Source of the DNA: Bradyrhizobium sp. Ai1a-2
Lineage (GTDB): Bacteria > Pseudomonadota > Alphaproteobacteria > Rhizobiales > Xanthobacteraceae
Reading direction: 5' to 3'
Length of the DNA stretch: 47,929 nucleotides
Assembly: GCF_000426245.1 (NCBI RefSeq)
Contig: NZ_AUEZ01000064.1
Location: 1-47,929 of the forward strand
In this document: positions 17,001-25,081 of the stretch, piece by piece
Numbering within the stretch: position 1 is the first letter of the stretch
How the letters are laid out: the number at the start of each line of letters is the position of its first letter
Program-made: the position numbers and the translations under genes
The notes under the pieces: generated by a model
Databases searched by the model: none
Told to the model about the DNA's origin: nothing
What the model saw: the letters and a program-made list of their open reading frames with translations, nothing else

Positions 17001-17789
17001 ATGATCCGCCGCCTGGCCGACCGTCTCGTCAGCGTCGACCTCCTGGATCAGGCCGCCGAGCTCCTGCAATACCAGGTCGACAAGCGGCTCGAGGGCGCAG
17101 CGCGCGCGCAGGTCGCGGCGCGCCTTGCCATGGTCTATCTCACCAACCGCAAGCCGGAGCGCGCGATCGCGGCCCTGCGCGTGACCCGCATTTCGGATCT
17201 GTCAGGGGAGTTGCGCCAGCAGCGGCTGCTGCTCGAAGCGCGCGCGCAGAGCGATGTCGGTCGGCATGACCTTGCGCTCGACATCATCTCCAACATTCCC
17301 GGCCGCGAGGCGATCCGGCTCCGCTCCGACATCTATTGGGCGCAGCGGCACTGGCGCGAGGCTTCCGAGCAGATCGAGCTCTATTACGGCGACCGCTGGC
17401 GCGACTTCACGCCGCTGAACGCGGCCGAGAAGGGTGACATCATCCGTGCCGTGGTCGGCTATGCGCTCGCCGAGGACGCGATCGGGCTTACGCGCTTCCG
17501 CGAGAAATATGCGCCGCTGATGTCGGGCGAGGTCGACCGGACGGCGTTCGACATTGCAGCCAGGCCGGCCGCCGCCAACAGCGCCGAATTCGCCCAGATC
17601 GCCAGGATGGCCGCGAGCGTCGACACGCTGGATGGTTTCATCCGCGACATGAAGCTCCGTTTCCCCGACGCCACTGCCCGCGCGCCGCTGCCCGATCCGA
17701 TCACGACCGGCGCCGTGCCCGGCGCGAAAGCCGATCCCGACGCGTTGCCCGCGATCGTCGGCGTCAAGCGCGCCAGCGCGGCAAGGTAG
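14013..17789 (+). CDS. Giant exported protein with AMIN-like modules and TPR solenoid
   Basis: This 1258-aa protein has no name I can assign. The N-terminus carries an export signal or anchor (about residues 26-46, LLPLALLLVSLTFVPAAHAD). Beta-rich modules at about 50-145, 190-285 and 440-525 resemble AMIN/secretin-type domains (for example VWLVFDSLEPIDVAPIRDKV). Residues 290-435 are a Pro/Ala/Gln-rich linker. From about 680 to 1200 there are helical repeats with TPR-like spacing (LAKIYSDTGRYAEAFAATRA). A periplasmic scaffold is likely. A CtrA-type box upstream and the position 3 kb beyond motE suggest a motility or envelope-polarity role, which is inference. The upstream Shine-Dalgarno sequence is weak; a later start before the signal is possible. 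Confidence 0.85.
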   Translation: MARRAAAGLGSHDRVLARTAYLCLRRLLPLALLLVSLTFVPAAHADAPVKGVATFAAANGFARLVFKLAEDVETEVSTAGSIVVIRFKRPVDIPVERLADAVPDYVGMARRDPDGTAIRLSLTRRVTINTMTAAERIFIDFLPDEWAGPPPSLPTDVIRELAERARAAERALRAQRAADAAKKKPPVRVRASVQPTFVRFVFEIPDGVSVSSVLNEQKLTLLFNSVLSFDLADAKVAAPPNVASINQRSDTDTSAVDINLIGEVDVRSFREDKNYVVDVAFQQPDKPAADGHAANVPPAPAKPLVAVAAGQGKAIRESTPLQQPTPIAPVTSETFAEQARIAIKPEQAADAPQAEPAATAEGTAPAAAKPQPAATEMPAPRVAQQVPPAPAAPPAQAAPAEPPQPAAGAAKEASPPPANAAPKQAVAVTPQTSSAEKPVTVDAQRDSDGLRVTFTFQKATPSALFRRADAVWLVFDSLEPIDVAPIRDKVGAIISDVSRLPLDKGQAIRFRLNRPQMPSLEADDRSSGTGWTVTFADRVQKPPQPLMVVRNVSDPALANVSVPLANPGQLHRLVDPDAGDTLWIVTAPPPARGFIRRQDFVELSLLESVHGLVVHPNSDDVKAEVGADKVVLGRPGGLTLSSADVAAERATAAVKPLFDAEEWKKNQSENFLKRLDELIAASAAATTSPEQLAQARLDLAKFYVARAMYEEAHGVSNLMLSESKRGAEDPAVLMIHAASSIMMDRPERALKDLANPLIGNGYDSQLWKGLALARQGKWADAREKFKNAEFSVATLPPDLQRVVMLESMKAALEVKDFAGAARRRSELEVIGLPKELKPAGAVLRGRLAEALGYEKDALDAYRFAANSADRQAAAEGELLEVTLKQKRGEITEAEILRELELLAVMWRGDSIELRTLQILAKIYSDTGRYAEAFAATRAATKLQPNSPESRQAQDAASALFSQLFLGPAGDSIPPIDALTMFYEYRELTPIGRRGDEMIRRLADRLVSVDLLDQAAELLQYQVDKRLEGAARAQVAARLAMVYLTNRKPERAIAALRVTRISDLSGELRQQRLLLEARAQSDVGRHDLALDIISNIPGREAIRLRSDIYWAQRHWREASEQIELYYGDRWRDFTPLNAAEKGDIIRAVVGYALAEDAIGLTRFREKYAPLMSGEVDRTAFDIAARPAAANSAEFAQIARMAASVDTLDGFIRDMKLRFPDATARAPLPDPITTGAVPGAKADPDALPAIVGVKRASAAR

Positions 17790-17808
17790 CGCCCTGCACC
17801 AAAGCTCC

Positions 17809-17894
17809 GTAGCCCGGATGCAGCGACGCGCAATCCGGGATCGCTACCGCTTGCGAAACTGTTCCCGGATTACGCTGCGCTGCATCCGGGCTAC
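17809..17894. repeat. Palindromic intergenic repeat
   Basis: The outer arms GTAGCCCGGATGCAGCG and CGCTGCATCCGGGCTAC, with inner arms AATCCGGGA and TCCCGGATT, form a long hairpin just downstream of the giant gene. It is a REP-like element of a type common in this bacterial group and may act as a transcript 3' end. Confidence 0.7.
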
Positions 17895-17983
17895 GCGGGG
17901 CCGCGACGATCGTCCTCTCGACAGCGGCCCGTTTAGGCGGCAACTTGCGGCGGTCACGCAAATTGCCGGAGGACGCCGTCGCC

Positions 17984-18220
17984 ATGAGCAAGCCGACCAA
18001 GACCGAAACCGAACTCATCGAGATGGCAAAGGCCGAGCTGAGGGTCCACGCCGATTGCCCTGACGGCATCGTGATCTCGGTGATCCGCGATGGCGACAGT
18101 TGGGAATTCCGCGCGGCAGCCGACGAGGCAACGGTGGCAAAGCCCGGTTATCCCGAATGCGTTGCGATGCTGGTGCAGGTCGGCGATCACCTCAGCAAGC
18201 AGTATGATTTCAAGGACTGA
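17984..18220 (+). CDS. Small conserved hypothetical protein
   Basis: The 78-aa soluble product (MSKPTKTETELIEMAKAELR...) contains GIVISVIRDGDSWEFRAAAD and ends LSKQYDFKD. The pattern helix, two beta strands, helix suggests a small alpha/beta fold. I know no function. The ATG at 17984 has GGAGG about 11 nt upstream; in-frame codons upstream to 17945 look like non-coding leader. Confidence 0.65.
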   Translation: MSKPTKTETELIEMAKAELRVHADCPDGIVISVIRDGDSWEFRAAADEATVAKPGYPECVAMLVQVGDHLSKQYDFKD

Positions 18221-18242
18221 CGCGCTGGGCTGTTATGCGCGA

Positions 18243-18348
18243 CTAGAGCATTTTCGGTTCTGATTGAATCAGAACCGAAGCTCTAGATTCTTGTATTGAC
18301 GCGTTTTCTTCACGCGAACCGGTGTCCACTTCGCTTGAAAACGCTCTG
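18243..18348 (-). repeat. Dispersed palindromic repeat, copy B (about 106 bp, deleted)
   Basis: This is the reverse-orientation copy of the 13382-13526 element. The palindrome TTCGGTTCTGATT/AATCAGAACCGAA and both ends are kept, except that the final CTAG reads CTGG. About 39 bp containing the TACGCA/TGCGTA hairpin is missing. Confidence 0.85.
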
Positions 18349-18482
18349 GCTCCGGCGCGCCAAGGCGTGTACTCGTAAACCCGCGGCGCATTCAGGGCGC
18401 ATCGTCGCCTTTGAGCCCCGCGCAGTTGGAACGATGATGAGCAGGTGCTCGTTGATTTGCGCCTGTGGCAAGGAGGTCGACG

Positions 18483-18767
18483 ATGAGGATAATGACCGTA
18501 GCTCTCGGAACGGCCATGGTGCTGTGTAACGTGGGTACGTTTAGTGCCGCAGCCCATGCGCAGGAGACCAGAGTCGTTCGTGAACCACGGGCGAGGCCCA
18601 TCGTCAGGGTGCCCATCGTAAGGACAACTCCTTACTGGGACTATTATCTTGTTCCACGCTATCGGTATCGCCCGGAGGATGATCGGGTCGATCCAAACGG
18701 CCCGCCCGTGGCACCGGTGATCCGCTACGGAAATCAAGAGGAATATATCCAGCCGTGGAACTGGTAA
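18483..18767 (+). CDS. Small exported hypothetical protein
   Basis: The 94-aa precursor has a signal peptide (MRIMTVALGTAMVLCNVG to AHAQ). The mature part is Arg/Pro/Tyr-rich, with repeated VPIVRTTPYWDYYLVPRYRY and a C-terminal EEYIQPWNW. Low complexity and many Tyr/Arg suggest a cell-surface or periplasmic protein; no family is recognised. The ATG at 18483 is preceded by a good AGGAGG at 18469-18474. Confidence 0.7.
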   Translation: MRIMTVALGTAMVLCNVGTFSAAAHAQETRVVREPRARPIVRVPIVRTTPYWDYYLVPRYRYRPEDDRVDPNGPPVAPVIRYGNQEEYIQPWNW

Positions 18768-18813
18768 CGCGCACGCGTCTTGCCAAGCGGCGATGACGGC
18801 TTTTTGCCGCTTC

Positions 18814-19173
18814 CTATATGGTGCAGGTAGCCAGCGGCTCGCAGCTTGTCTGGAGTATCTTGCCCAACGGACTGAAGCGAAAGCGAATGCGAATTGGCTT
18901 GCCCCCGTCGCTTTGATAATCCACCTGAACTGCATCGCCGATCAGGGCTATGTCGTCGAGGGCAAAGGCGGATGCTGACTTGCTTTCCAGCTTCGATTTC
19001 CAATAGCTCGCGATGGACAGGCGTCCCGTCAGGCTTACGTGTTCGCAATCACATACCAGCGTCGCTTGCTCGTCGTATAGATCGAGCAAGGTGTCCAGTT
19101 GTCCTGAACGGCAAGCATCAAGCCAATCGACGACAACACCCAAGGGATCGAAATTGTCCCGCGAAAGCGCCAT
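18814..19173 (-). CDS. NTF2/SnoaL-like domain protein
   Basis: The 119-aa product has the NTF2-like pattern: WLDACRSGQLDTLLDLYDEQ, ATLVCDCEH, GRLSIASYWKSKLES, and a final beta sheet with VQVDYQSDGGKPIRIRFRF. Such cone-shaped folds serve as binding proteins or small enzymes (SnoaL, ketosteroid isomerase), and function cannot be read from sequence. The start at MALSRDNF is preferred; a GTG at 19212 would add 13 residues. Confidence 0.7.
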   Translation of the reverse strand: MALSRDNFDPLGVVVDWLDACRSGQLDTLLDLYDEQATLVCDCEHVSLTGRLSIASYWKSKLESKSASAFALDDIALIGDAVQVDYQSDGGKPIRIRFRFSPLGKILQTSCEPLATCTI

Positions 19174-19464
19174 AGGTTTATCCTGACCAGTCGCGCCTCC
19201 CGATCCGGCCACTACATGATCCAGGATGAATAGTGGTTGAACGCGGACCGGTAAAACTACGGGTGGGTTCCACCCGCCGCGGATGAATTTAGGGCAAGAC
19301 AGGGCGGCGAGGCGTCAACCGCGTTCTGCCAAGCGCCCAATCGGCCCTATCGGATTATTAAACGGTCCTTGGCGACGTTCTGCGACCCGTGACAAAACCG
19401 CAAGATCGGTCGCGCGCGTCATGTCTGCGTGCGCTTAGCTGGTGCTGCCACGGAGGATAGAACG

Positions 19465-20346
19465 ATGAAGGCGGCGCTGCAAAACTACCATGCCCGGATG
19501 CAGCGGGTGCTGGATCACATAGACCGGCATCTGGACGACGATCTGGACCTGGACGCGCTGAGCAGCGTCGCAGCCTACTCGAAATATCATTTCCACCGGC
19601 AGTTCACGGCGACCTTCGGGCTGTCCGTGCATCGCTATATCCAGCTCGCCCGCATGAAGCGCGCTTCATACCAGCTAGCCTACAGGGATGCCCAAAGCGT
19701 CACGGACATAGCGATGGATGCCGGCTACGACGCACCGGACGCCTTCGCCCGCGCCTTTCGGCAACGGTTCGGGCAATCGCCTTCGTCGTTCCGCAAGTCT
19801 CCCGACTGGGAGCCGTGGCTTGCGGCCTTCGGGCCTCTCGACAACGCAAGGAGCAAACTCATGCAGAAGACTTTTACCACTGACGACGTGACGATTCGCG
19901 ATGTGCCCACCACGCCGGTGGCGATCATGGAACATCGGGGCGACCCGGCGACGCTCGGCGCCACCATCCAGCGGTTCATCGCGTGGCGCAAGGCCGCTGG
20001 CCTGCACCCCAAGACAAATCCGACCTTCAATGTCTGGCGTTCCGAGCGGCGTCCTGCGTCGCCTGCCGATTACAGCCAGGACCTTTGTGTCGGGACCGAC
20101 CAACCGATCGAGGCGAATGGCGAGGAGATCAAAGCCGGCGAGATTCCTGGCGGACGCTGCGCGGTGCTGCGCGTCGTTGGCAACACCGACAATCTGGAGC
20201 CCGCCGCGCTCTACCTTTATCGCGACTGGCTTCCGGCCAGCGGCGAGGAAGCACGCGACTTCCCGATCTATTGCCAGCGGCTGAGCTTCTTCCCGGAGGT
20301 GCCGGAGCATGAGGCGGTCGCGGAACTGTTTTTGCCGCTGAAATAG
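19465..20346 (+). CDS. AraC-family regulator with GyrI-like C-terminal domain
   Basis: The 293-aa product has an N-terminal AraC DNA-binding domain (about residues 8-105) with two HTH motifs: LDALSSVAAYSKYHFHRQF and SVTDIAMDAGYDAPDAFARA, followed by FRQRFGQSPSSFRKS. The C-terminal GyrI-like effector domain (about 135-293) is of the Rob/BmrR type that binds hydrophobic cationic compounds. Order and length match Rob/SoxS-type multidrug or stress regulators. The ATG at 19465 has GGAGG 9 nt upstream. It is convergent with the cytochrome gene; its targets are unknown. Confidence 0.92.
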   Translation: MKAALQNYHARMQRVLDHIDRHLDDDLDLDALSSVAAYSKYHFHRQFTATFGLSVHRYIQLARMKRASYQLAYRDAQSVTDIAMDAGYDAPDAFARAFRQRFGQSPSSFRKSPDWEPWLAAFGPLDNARSKLMQKTFTTDDVTIRDVPTTPVAIMEHRGDPATLGATIQRFIAWRKAAGLHPKTNPTFNVWRSERRPASPADYSQDLCVGTDQPIEANGEEIKAGEIPGGRCAVLRVVGNTDNLEPAALYLYRDWLPASGEEARDFPIYCQRLSFFPEVPEHEAVAELFLPLK

Positions 20347-20423
20347 CGCCCTCTGACGGCGACCTGTCCCTTCCGGTCGCAAGAAACGGACGGGCCGCTA
20401 TCCACCCAATGGCCTGGGGCGCT

Positions 20424-21434
20424 TCACCTCGGTACATCGCCTTTCTGCTCTTTGGCGTGCACCGCCCGGATCGGACCGAATGGTCCGTACATGTGCTGCT
20501 CCTGATCGAAGCCGTCGGCGTACGGTCCGTAAGGCGCATCGACGGGCTTGGTCAGAAGGTCGGGATAGTCCTTGTCGAGACCCGGCTTTGTCGGACGCGG
20601 TTGAGAGATCACATAGGCGGCTACGTCCCATGCCTGCTCGACTGTGAGCTGCGGATTCAGGTAGTCGGTCCCGTGCGGCATATTGAAGTGCACGAAGTTC
20701 GCCGCGGTGATCAACCGGGCCATGCCGGCGCCATTGTTGAAACTATCCGGGCCCCACAGCGGCGGCACCATGTAGCCGAGATCGACGGTCGGCACGCTGC
20801 GGCGTATTCCGGAGCCGTCGCTGTTGTGACAGGCCAGACAAGCATTCGCGTAGATCGCTTTGCCACGAACCGGGTCGGCCGCCCGATCGAGCTCGGGCAT
20901 CGCCCCGGTGCCGAGTCCTGACAACGCTTTGCCGGCTGGAACTCCCGACGACAGGAACTTGATGTAGGCCACGATGGCTTGCATTTCCGGACCGTCGAGC
21001 GGCAGCGCGCGGCCGTTCATGCTGCGCGACATGCACGAGTTCACCCGCTCCTCGATCGTGATTTCGGCGCCGAGGCGGGCGCTGTATTGCGGAAACAGCT
21101 CGAACAGCCCAAAGATCGGCAAGCCGAATTTTTTCGTGCCGGCTTCGAGATGACAGTTGCTGCAGGCGAGATTGTTGCCGGCAAAACGTTTGGCTGGATC
21201 CGGCACCTCCGGTCCGATATGGGCGTAGGTCGCGGTGATGAGGTCGCGCCCGCGCCGTACGAGGCGGCCATGAGCATCATCAGGCAGCGCGCCGACTTCC
21301 GGCACCGTCCAGACTGGAGGGGAGACCGTCTGGGCATGCCCCGCGGCCGTCGCGGCGGCTACTCCGATGACAACCGCGGCAGCCGCGCGCACCGTCCATA
21401 AGCAAAGGACTACAAAACGACTACGATGAATCAT
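20424..21434 (-). CDS. Dihaem c-type cytochrome, TsdA (thiosulfate dehydrogenase)-like
   Basis: The 336-aa exported protein has an N-terminal signal region and two haem-binding motifs, CSNCH (residues 91-95) and CLACH (199-203). Between them, RVNSCMSRSMNG includes Cys134, in the position that serves as the axial haem ligand in TsdA. TsdA oxidises thiosulfate to tetrathionate or does the reverse. FPQYSARLGAEITIEERVN and MPHGTDYLNPQLTVEQAWDV are also typical. It is a lone gene, so the electron partner is not evident. Thiosulfate activity is inferred from family features. Confidence 0.85.
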   Translation of the reverse strand: MIHRSRFVVLCLWTVRAAAAVVIGVAAATAAGHAQTVSPPVWTVPEVGALPDDAHGRLVRRGRDLITATYAHIGPEVPDPAKRFAGNNLACSNCHLEAGTKKFGLPIFGLFELFPQYSARLGAEITIEERVNSCMSRSMNGRALPLDGPEMQAIVAYIKFLSSGVPAGKALSGLGTGAMPELDRAADPVRGKAIYANACLACHNSDGSGIRRSVPTVDLGYMVPPLWGPDSFNNGAGMARLITAANFVHFNMPHGTDYLNPQLTVEQAWDVAAYVISQPRPTKPGLDKDYPDLLTKPVDAPYGPYADGFDQEQHMYGPFGPIRAVHAKEQKGDVPR

Positions 21435-21587
21435 CGATCTCTCGACACCAGGGTTGAAAATTCGAGCCGCGCCAGATCGGCATTATGATCCGCTCTCCGG
21501 GGTTAACGTCGGGTTCAGCGAACTCAGTGCGTGGTGATGGCGCAACGTTGACGGCGGGCTCCATTCGATCATGCAACGTGGAGGCTC

Positions 21588-22529
21588 TCAAAACGGGTTC
21601 ACGTAGTTCAGGATCGCGACCTGGCGCAGGATCACGCGCCGCACGACATGCGTCGGCTTCAGATGATCGGTGTAGATCGCCGCGGTCCCGGTCGCGCCGG
21701 CCGGCAAATTGCGCGCGAACTCGGCGTCATCGAGCTTGACCCGCACCACGAAGGGAGCGGATTCGATCGGCCTGGGTGCAACCGCCGTGCCCGAGATTTG
21801 CGTCTGTCCGGTCGCGATCGCCTGCAGCACGCTTTCGACCTTGCCCGCATAGATGCGCCCCGGCGCGAACTTGAAGGTGGCCTCGACCTCTTGCCCCGGT
21901 GCGACATAGCGGGCGTCGATCTGGTTGATCTCGACGCCGATGATGGTGTTCGAGGTGTCGATGAACGCCATGACAGGCGATAACGGCAGATTGGCCACCC
22001 GCGCGCCTTTGCGAAGCGCGAGGTTCGTGACGTATCCGTCAGCCGGCGCGCGTACGATCGTCTTGTCGAGATTCCATTGCGCACCTTCGAGCTGGCCGCT
22101 GAACTGGTCGACCTCGGACTGTCGCTGCTCGACATCGAAGCCACGGCCGGACTCGCGCTCGAACAGTTGCGTCATCTGGGCGAGCCGCGTCTTCGAGAGC
22201 TTGAGCTGCGCCTCGATCGTCCTGACCTGCGCCGCATAGGGCGTTGGATCAATCCTGAACAGCACGTCGCCGGCCTTCAGCGGCGCGTTGGCGATAACCG
22301 GAACCTCGGTCACTTCTCCAGCGACGTCGGGCACGATCGAGACCGCATTGCGCACGACGATCGCCGAACCCTGCGGCGCACCCCAGCCCATGGGGACCAG
22401 AAGGCCGAACAGCAGCAGCACCAGGACAATGAACGGTGACGCCTTCCAGAACAGGTTGAAGCGCACGATCTTGAAGTGCACCAGCAGGAACAGCAGCACC
22501 AGATAGGTGTTGAAGATCGCAATGCCCAT
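21588..22529 (-). CDS. HlyD/EmrA-like membrane fusion protein (YibH-type)
   Basis: The 313-aa product has two closely spaced N-terminal membrane segments (about residues 4-22 and 30-48). A barrel/lipoyl hybrid follows (VSIVPDVAGEVTEVPVIANA, TIVRAPADGYVTNLALRKGA) around a coiled-coil hairpin (about 95-150). The C-terminal beta part ends DHLKPTHVVRRVILRQ. This is a periplasmic adaptor of the HlyD family. It overlaps the upstream DUF3302 gene (TGATG), reproducing the E. coli yibI-yibH pair. There is no RND, MFS or ABC pump gene in the operon, so its pump partner is unknown. Confidence 0.88.
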   Translation of the reverse strand: MGIAIFNTYLVLLFLLVHFKIVRFNLFWKASPFIVLVLLLFGLLVPMGWGAPQGSAIVVRNAVSIVPDVAGEVTEVPVIANAPLKAGDVLFRIDPTPYAAQVRTIEAQLKLSKTRLAQMTQLFERESGRGFDVEQRQSEVDQFSGQLEGAQWNLDKTIVRAPADGYVTNLALRKGARVANLPLSPVMAFIDTSNTIIGVEINQIDARYVAPGQEVEATFKFAPGRIYAGKVESVLQAIATGQTQISGTAVAPRPIESAPFVVRVKLDDAEFARNLPAGATGTAAIYTDHLKPTHVVRRVILRQVAILNYVNPF

Positions 22530-22768
22530 CACGCACCGTCCGCCTTGCGCGCGGGTACGTCGACATAGGCCCATATGAAGGCGAGCGGCCACAGCGCGAA
22601 TCCGAAGAACAGCGTGATCCAGCCTGCAACCGTCACCGCCTGCGCGTAGGGGTGATTGCGTGATTTGGCGATGTGCCCGGGCAGCCAGCCGGCGATGCAG
22701 AACACGGCAATGGCGCTGGCTACCAGAATGGCGAGCACGATCCAGGCGAAGATGTCGTAGCCGCTCAT
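22529..22768 (-). CDS. DUF3302 inner-membrane protein (YibI-type)
   Basis: The 79-aa protein has two membrane helices: residues about 5-27 (FAWIVLAILVASAIAVFCIAG) and 47-69 (AVTVAGWITLFFGFALWPLA), separated by LPGHIAKSRNHPYAQ, a DUF3302 signature. It precedes the HlyD-type gene with overlapping stop/start, as yibI precedes yibH in E. coli. The role is unknown, perhaps to seat the adaptor in the inner membrane. The start at MSGYDIF is preferred. Confidence 0.88.
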   Translation of the reverse strand: MSGYDIFAWIVLAILVASAIAVFCIAGWLPGHIAKSRNHPYAQAVTVAGWITLFFGFALWPLAFIWAYVDVPARKADGA

Positions 22769-23124
22769 GAGAGCCTCACGCACGGGACGCGGCGCAAGAA
22801 CGTGCAGGTTTGTTCGATCGCCGCCTGGTTGAAAGGACCCGGTTGGAAACTGCCGCCTTCGCGATCACCTTCCTTACGCGATAAATCGCGATCGAAGCAC
22901 ACGCACACGGTGTGGCCGGTCATCGTTCGACCACCGGAAGCTAGAGTGGAAGCATTATGTTGGCAAGTGGTCGCTGGCTAAGTGCCGGATCGTGTCGATG
23001 ACGCATTCCAGGACTCGTGGAGCTTCCCGCTCGTGAAGAATTCCTCGGTGCCAGCCATCGCAGTCGGCGATGGCTGGCATCAGAACTAACCATTTCCCTT
23101 TCCGGCAGCGAGGCTGCTTAACCG
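22769..23124. other. Gene-free divergent control region
   Basis: This 356-bp region separates the DUF3302/HlyD pair from the MFS gene. It contains a 14-bp perfect palindrome CGCGAT-AA-ATCGCG (22877-22890) and a small hairpin around 23058-23076 (GCCATCGCAGTCGGCGATGGC-like arms). I see no ORF of substance and no clear promoter. The palindrome is a candidate operator. Confidence 0.4.
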
Positions 23125-24366
23125 ATGTCGATGTCAAGCACCCATGCTCACCGTCATCCCCATTCAGCCGCGGCCAATCATCATCATGAAGGCGGACCCG
23201 TGTGGCTTTCGGCTGCGGCGGGACTTTGCGCCTCGCTGGTCGGTCTCGGATTGGCGCGCTTCGCCTACACGCCGCTGATCCCGGCGCTGATCGCAGCAAA
23301 GTGGTTCAGTCCGGCTGATGTCGTCTATCTCGGCGCTGCCAATCTTGCGGGCTATCTCGCCGGCGCGATCGTCGCGCGTGAGGTCGGTGCCCGCGCCGGG
23401 GCTGTGCGCTCGCTGCGCGCCATGATGGTGCTTGCATCGCTCTGCTGCTTCGCCTGCTCGGTGCCGATCTCGTTCGCCTGGTTCTTCGTGTGGCGCTTCC
23501 TTGCAGGTCTTGCGGGCGGCGTGATCATGGTGCTCGCGGCGTCGACGATCCTGCCGCACACGCCGCCGAACAAGAAGGGCGTGGTCGGCGGCGTGATCTT
23601 CGCCGGCGTGGGGCTCGGCGTTGCGGCGTCTGGTACGCTGGTTCCGCTGTTGCTGCGGCAAGGGCTGCAGGAAGCCTGGTATGGACTTGGCATCCTGTCG
23701 TTGCTGTTGACCCTGGCGAGCTGGAAGGGCTGGCCAGCCGAAGTTCGCGGCACGAAAGCTGTATCCCACCATCGTGCCGCGTCGCGGCCGCGGTCGCTGG
23801 CGATCCGTGCCTTGTACGCGGAGTACGGCCTCAACGCCGTGGCGCTGGTGCCGCACATGGTGTTCCTGGTCGACTTCGTCGCGCGCGGGCTCGGGCAGGG
23901 GATTCTGGCCGCTTCGCAATACTGGGTGCTTTACGGCATCGGTGCGATCGCCGGCCCGCTCGTGACTGGGCATCTCGCCGACCGCGCTGGGTTCGGCCCG
24001 GCGCTGCGCGTCGCCTTCCTGGTGCAGGCGGTTGCAATCGTGCTGCCTGCGCTCAGTGTGGCTCCGGCAGCGATGATCGTCTCGAGTGTGATCGCTGGCG
24101 CCTTCACTCCCGGCGTCGTGCCGCTGACGCTCGGCCGCATCCATGAACTCGTCCCGCACAACAGCACGGAGCAGGGCGCGGCCTGGGCGCAGGCGACCAC
24201 GAGCTTTGCGCTGTTTCAGGCCGGCGGCGCGTATGGCCTGTCCTATTGCTTCGAGCAGACCGGCGGCAACTATACGCTCCTGTTCATGATCGGCGCCGCC
24301 GCCATCACCGCCGCACTCGCCGTCGACCTCTTGGTCGGCCTATTGGGCGATCGCGCGCGCTCGTAG
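23125..24366 (+). CDS. YbfB/YjiJ-family MFS transporter
   Basis: The 413-aa product has twelve hydrophobic segments of a major-facilitator protein. The first contains GLARFAYTPLIPALI, the hallmark of the YbfB/YjiJ family, whose substrates are largely unknown. It is unusual in having a His-rich cytoplasmic N-terminus (residues 7-22, HAHRHPHSAAANHHHE), suggestive of metal binding. It converges on the higBA module with only 15 bp between stops. The first ATG is assumed; a second ATG two codons on is equally possible. Confidence 0.88.
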   Translation: MSMSSTHAHRHPHSAAANHHHEGGPVWLSAAAGLCASLVGLGLARFAYTPLIPALIAAKWFSPADVVYLGAANLAGYLAGAIVAREVGARAGAVRSLRAMMVLASLCCFACSVPISFAWFFVWRFLAGLAGGVIMVLAASTILPHTPPNKKGVVGGVIFAGVGLGVAASGTLVPLLLRQGLQEAWYGLGILSLLLTLASWKGWPAEVRGTKAVSHHRAASRPRSLAIRALYAEYGLNAVALVPHMVFLVDFVARGLGQGILAASQYWVLYGIGAIAGPLVTGHLADRAGFGPALRVAFLVQAVAIVLPALSVAPAAMIVSSVIAGAFTPGVVPLTLGRIHELVPHNSTEQGAAWAQATTSFALFQAGGAYGLSYCFEQTGGNYTLLFMIGAAAITAALAVDLLVGLLGDRARS

Positions 24367-24381
24367 CCGAGCCCGCGCGGC

Positions 24382-24759
24382 TCAGGCCGCGGTTTTTCGA
24401 CTGGGCCGGATCAGCACTTCTGCCGAAATGCCAAGCCGCTCGTGCAAGCGCCGGATCATCTCTATCGAGAGTCCTCGTTTTCTGTTCAAGACCTCGGCGA
24501 TACGGGTGCGCGTGCCGATGATTTCCTCCAGGTCCCGCCGGGTGAGCCCCTGTTGCTCCATGCGGAACTTGATCGCCTCGATCGGATCAGGCGGGTCCAT
24601 GGGATAGTGCTCGGTCTCATAGGCATCGATCAGCGTCGCCAGTACGTCAAGGCGGTCGCCATCGCGCGTCCCGGCCTTCGTGCCCCAAAGACGCTCAACC
24701 TCCTTGAGTGCAGCCTCGTAATCTCGCTTCGTTCTGATCGGCTTTACTTCACCCGCCAT
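24382..24759 (-). CDS. higA: HigA-type antitoxin
   Basis: The 125-aa product combines an N-terminal alpha-helical toxin-contact region (TKRDYEAALKEVERLWGT) with an XRE helix-turn-helix (about residues 68-105: GLTRRDLEEIIGTRTRIAEV). It matches the large-HigA class that pairs with a HigB RNase encoded upstream. The preceding gene overlaps it by 11 bp. The protein is expected to neutralise HigB and repress the operon. Confidence 0.92.
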   Translation of the reverse strand: MAGEVKPIRTKRDYEAALKEVERLWGTKAGTRDGDRLDVLATLIDAYETEHYPMDPPDPIEAIKFRMEQQGLTRRDLEEIIGTRTRIAEVLNRKRGLSIEMIRRLHERLGISAEVLIRPSRKTAA

Positions 24760-25072
24760 GCCGCACCTCTCTCACGTCGATCTTGTCATAGTCCTTGTGT
24801 GTCCCGATCCATTTGATCCACACGATGTTTTTTTCGAAGTCGCCGGACACGACGAGCCGATAATCATTTCCCTTGATACTAAACACGATCCGGTCCGCAG
24901 AGATGATACTGGCGGTTGCGTAACTGCGCTTTACGTCAGCGGCGCTGGACCAACGTGCTTTCCTGACCTCGTCGAACCAAGCATCAAGTGCCGATTTCAA
25001 TGCGGCATGATCCTTGTGTGCCCGCCGCCGCTCCACGAATTCTTTCAGGGTGCGTCGAGCAATAATTCGCAT
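24749..25072 (-). CDS. higB: HigB-type toxin (mRNA interferase)
   Basis: The 107-aa basic protein shows the HigB/RelE-fold pattern: MRIIARRTLKEFVERRRAHK, a middle segment ADRIVFSIKGNDYRLVVSG, and a C-terminal IVWIKWIGTHKDYDKIDV. The THxxYDKI motif is typical of this HigB class. HigB toxins cleave mRNA on the ribosome. It precedes and overlaps higA, the expected toxin-first order. The module sits between the fliP end and the MFS gene, on the same strand as fliP. Confidence 0.92.
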   Translation of the reverse strand: MRIIARRTLKEFVERRRAHKDHAALKSALDAWFDEVRKARWSSAADVKRSYATASIISADRIVFSIKGNDYRLVVSGDFEKNIVWIKWIGTHKDYDKIDVREVRHGG

Positions 25073-25081
25073 GGTCTAGAG

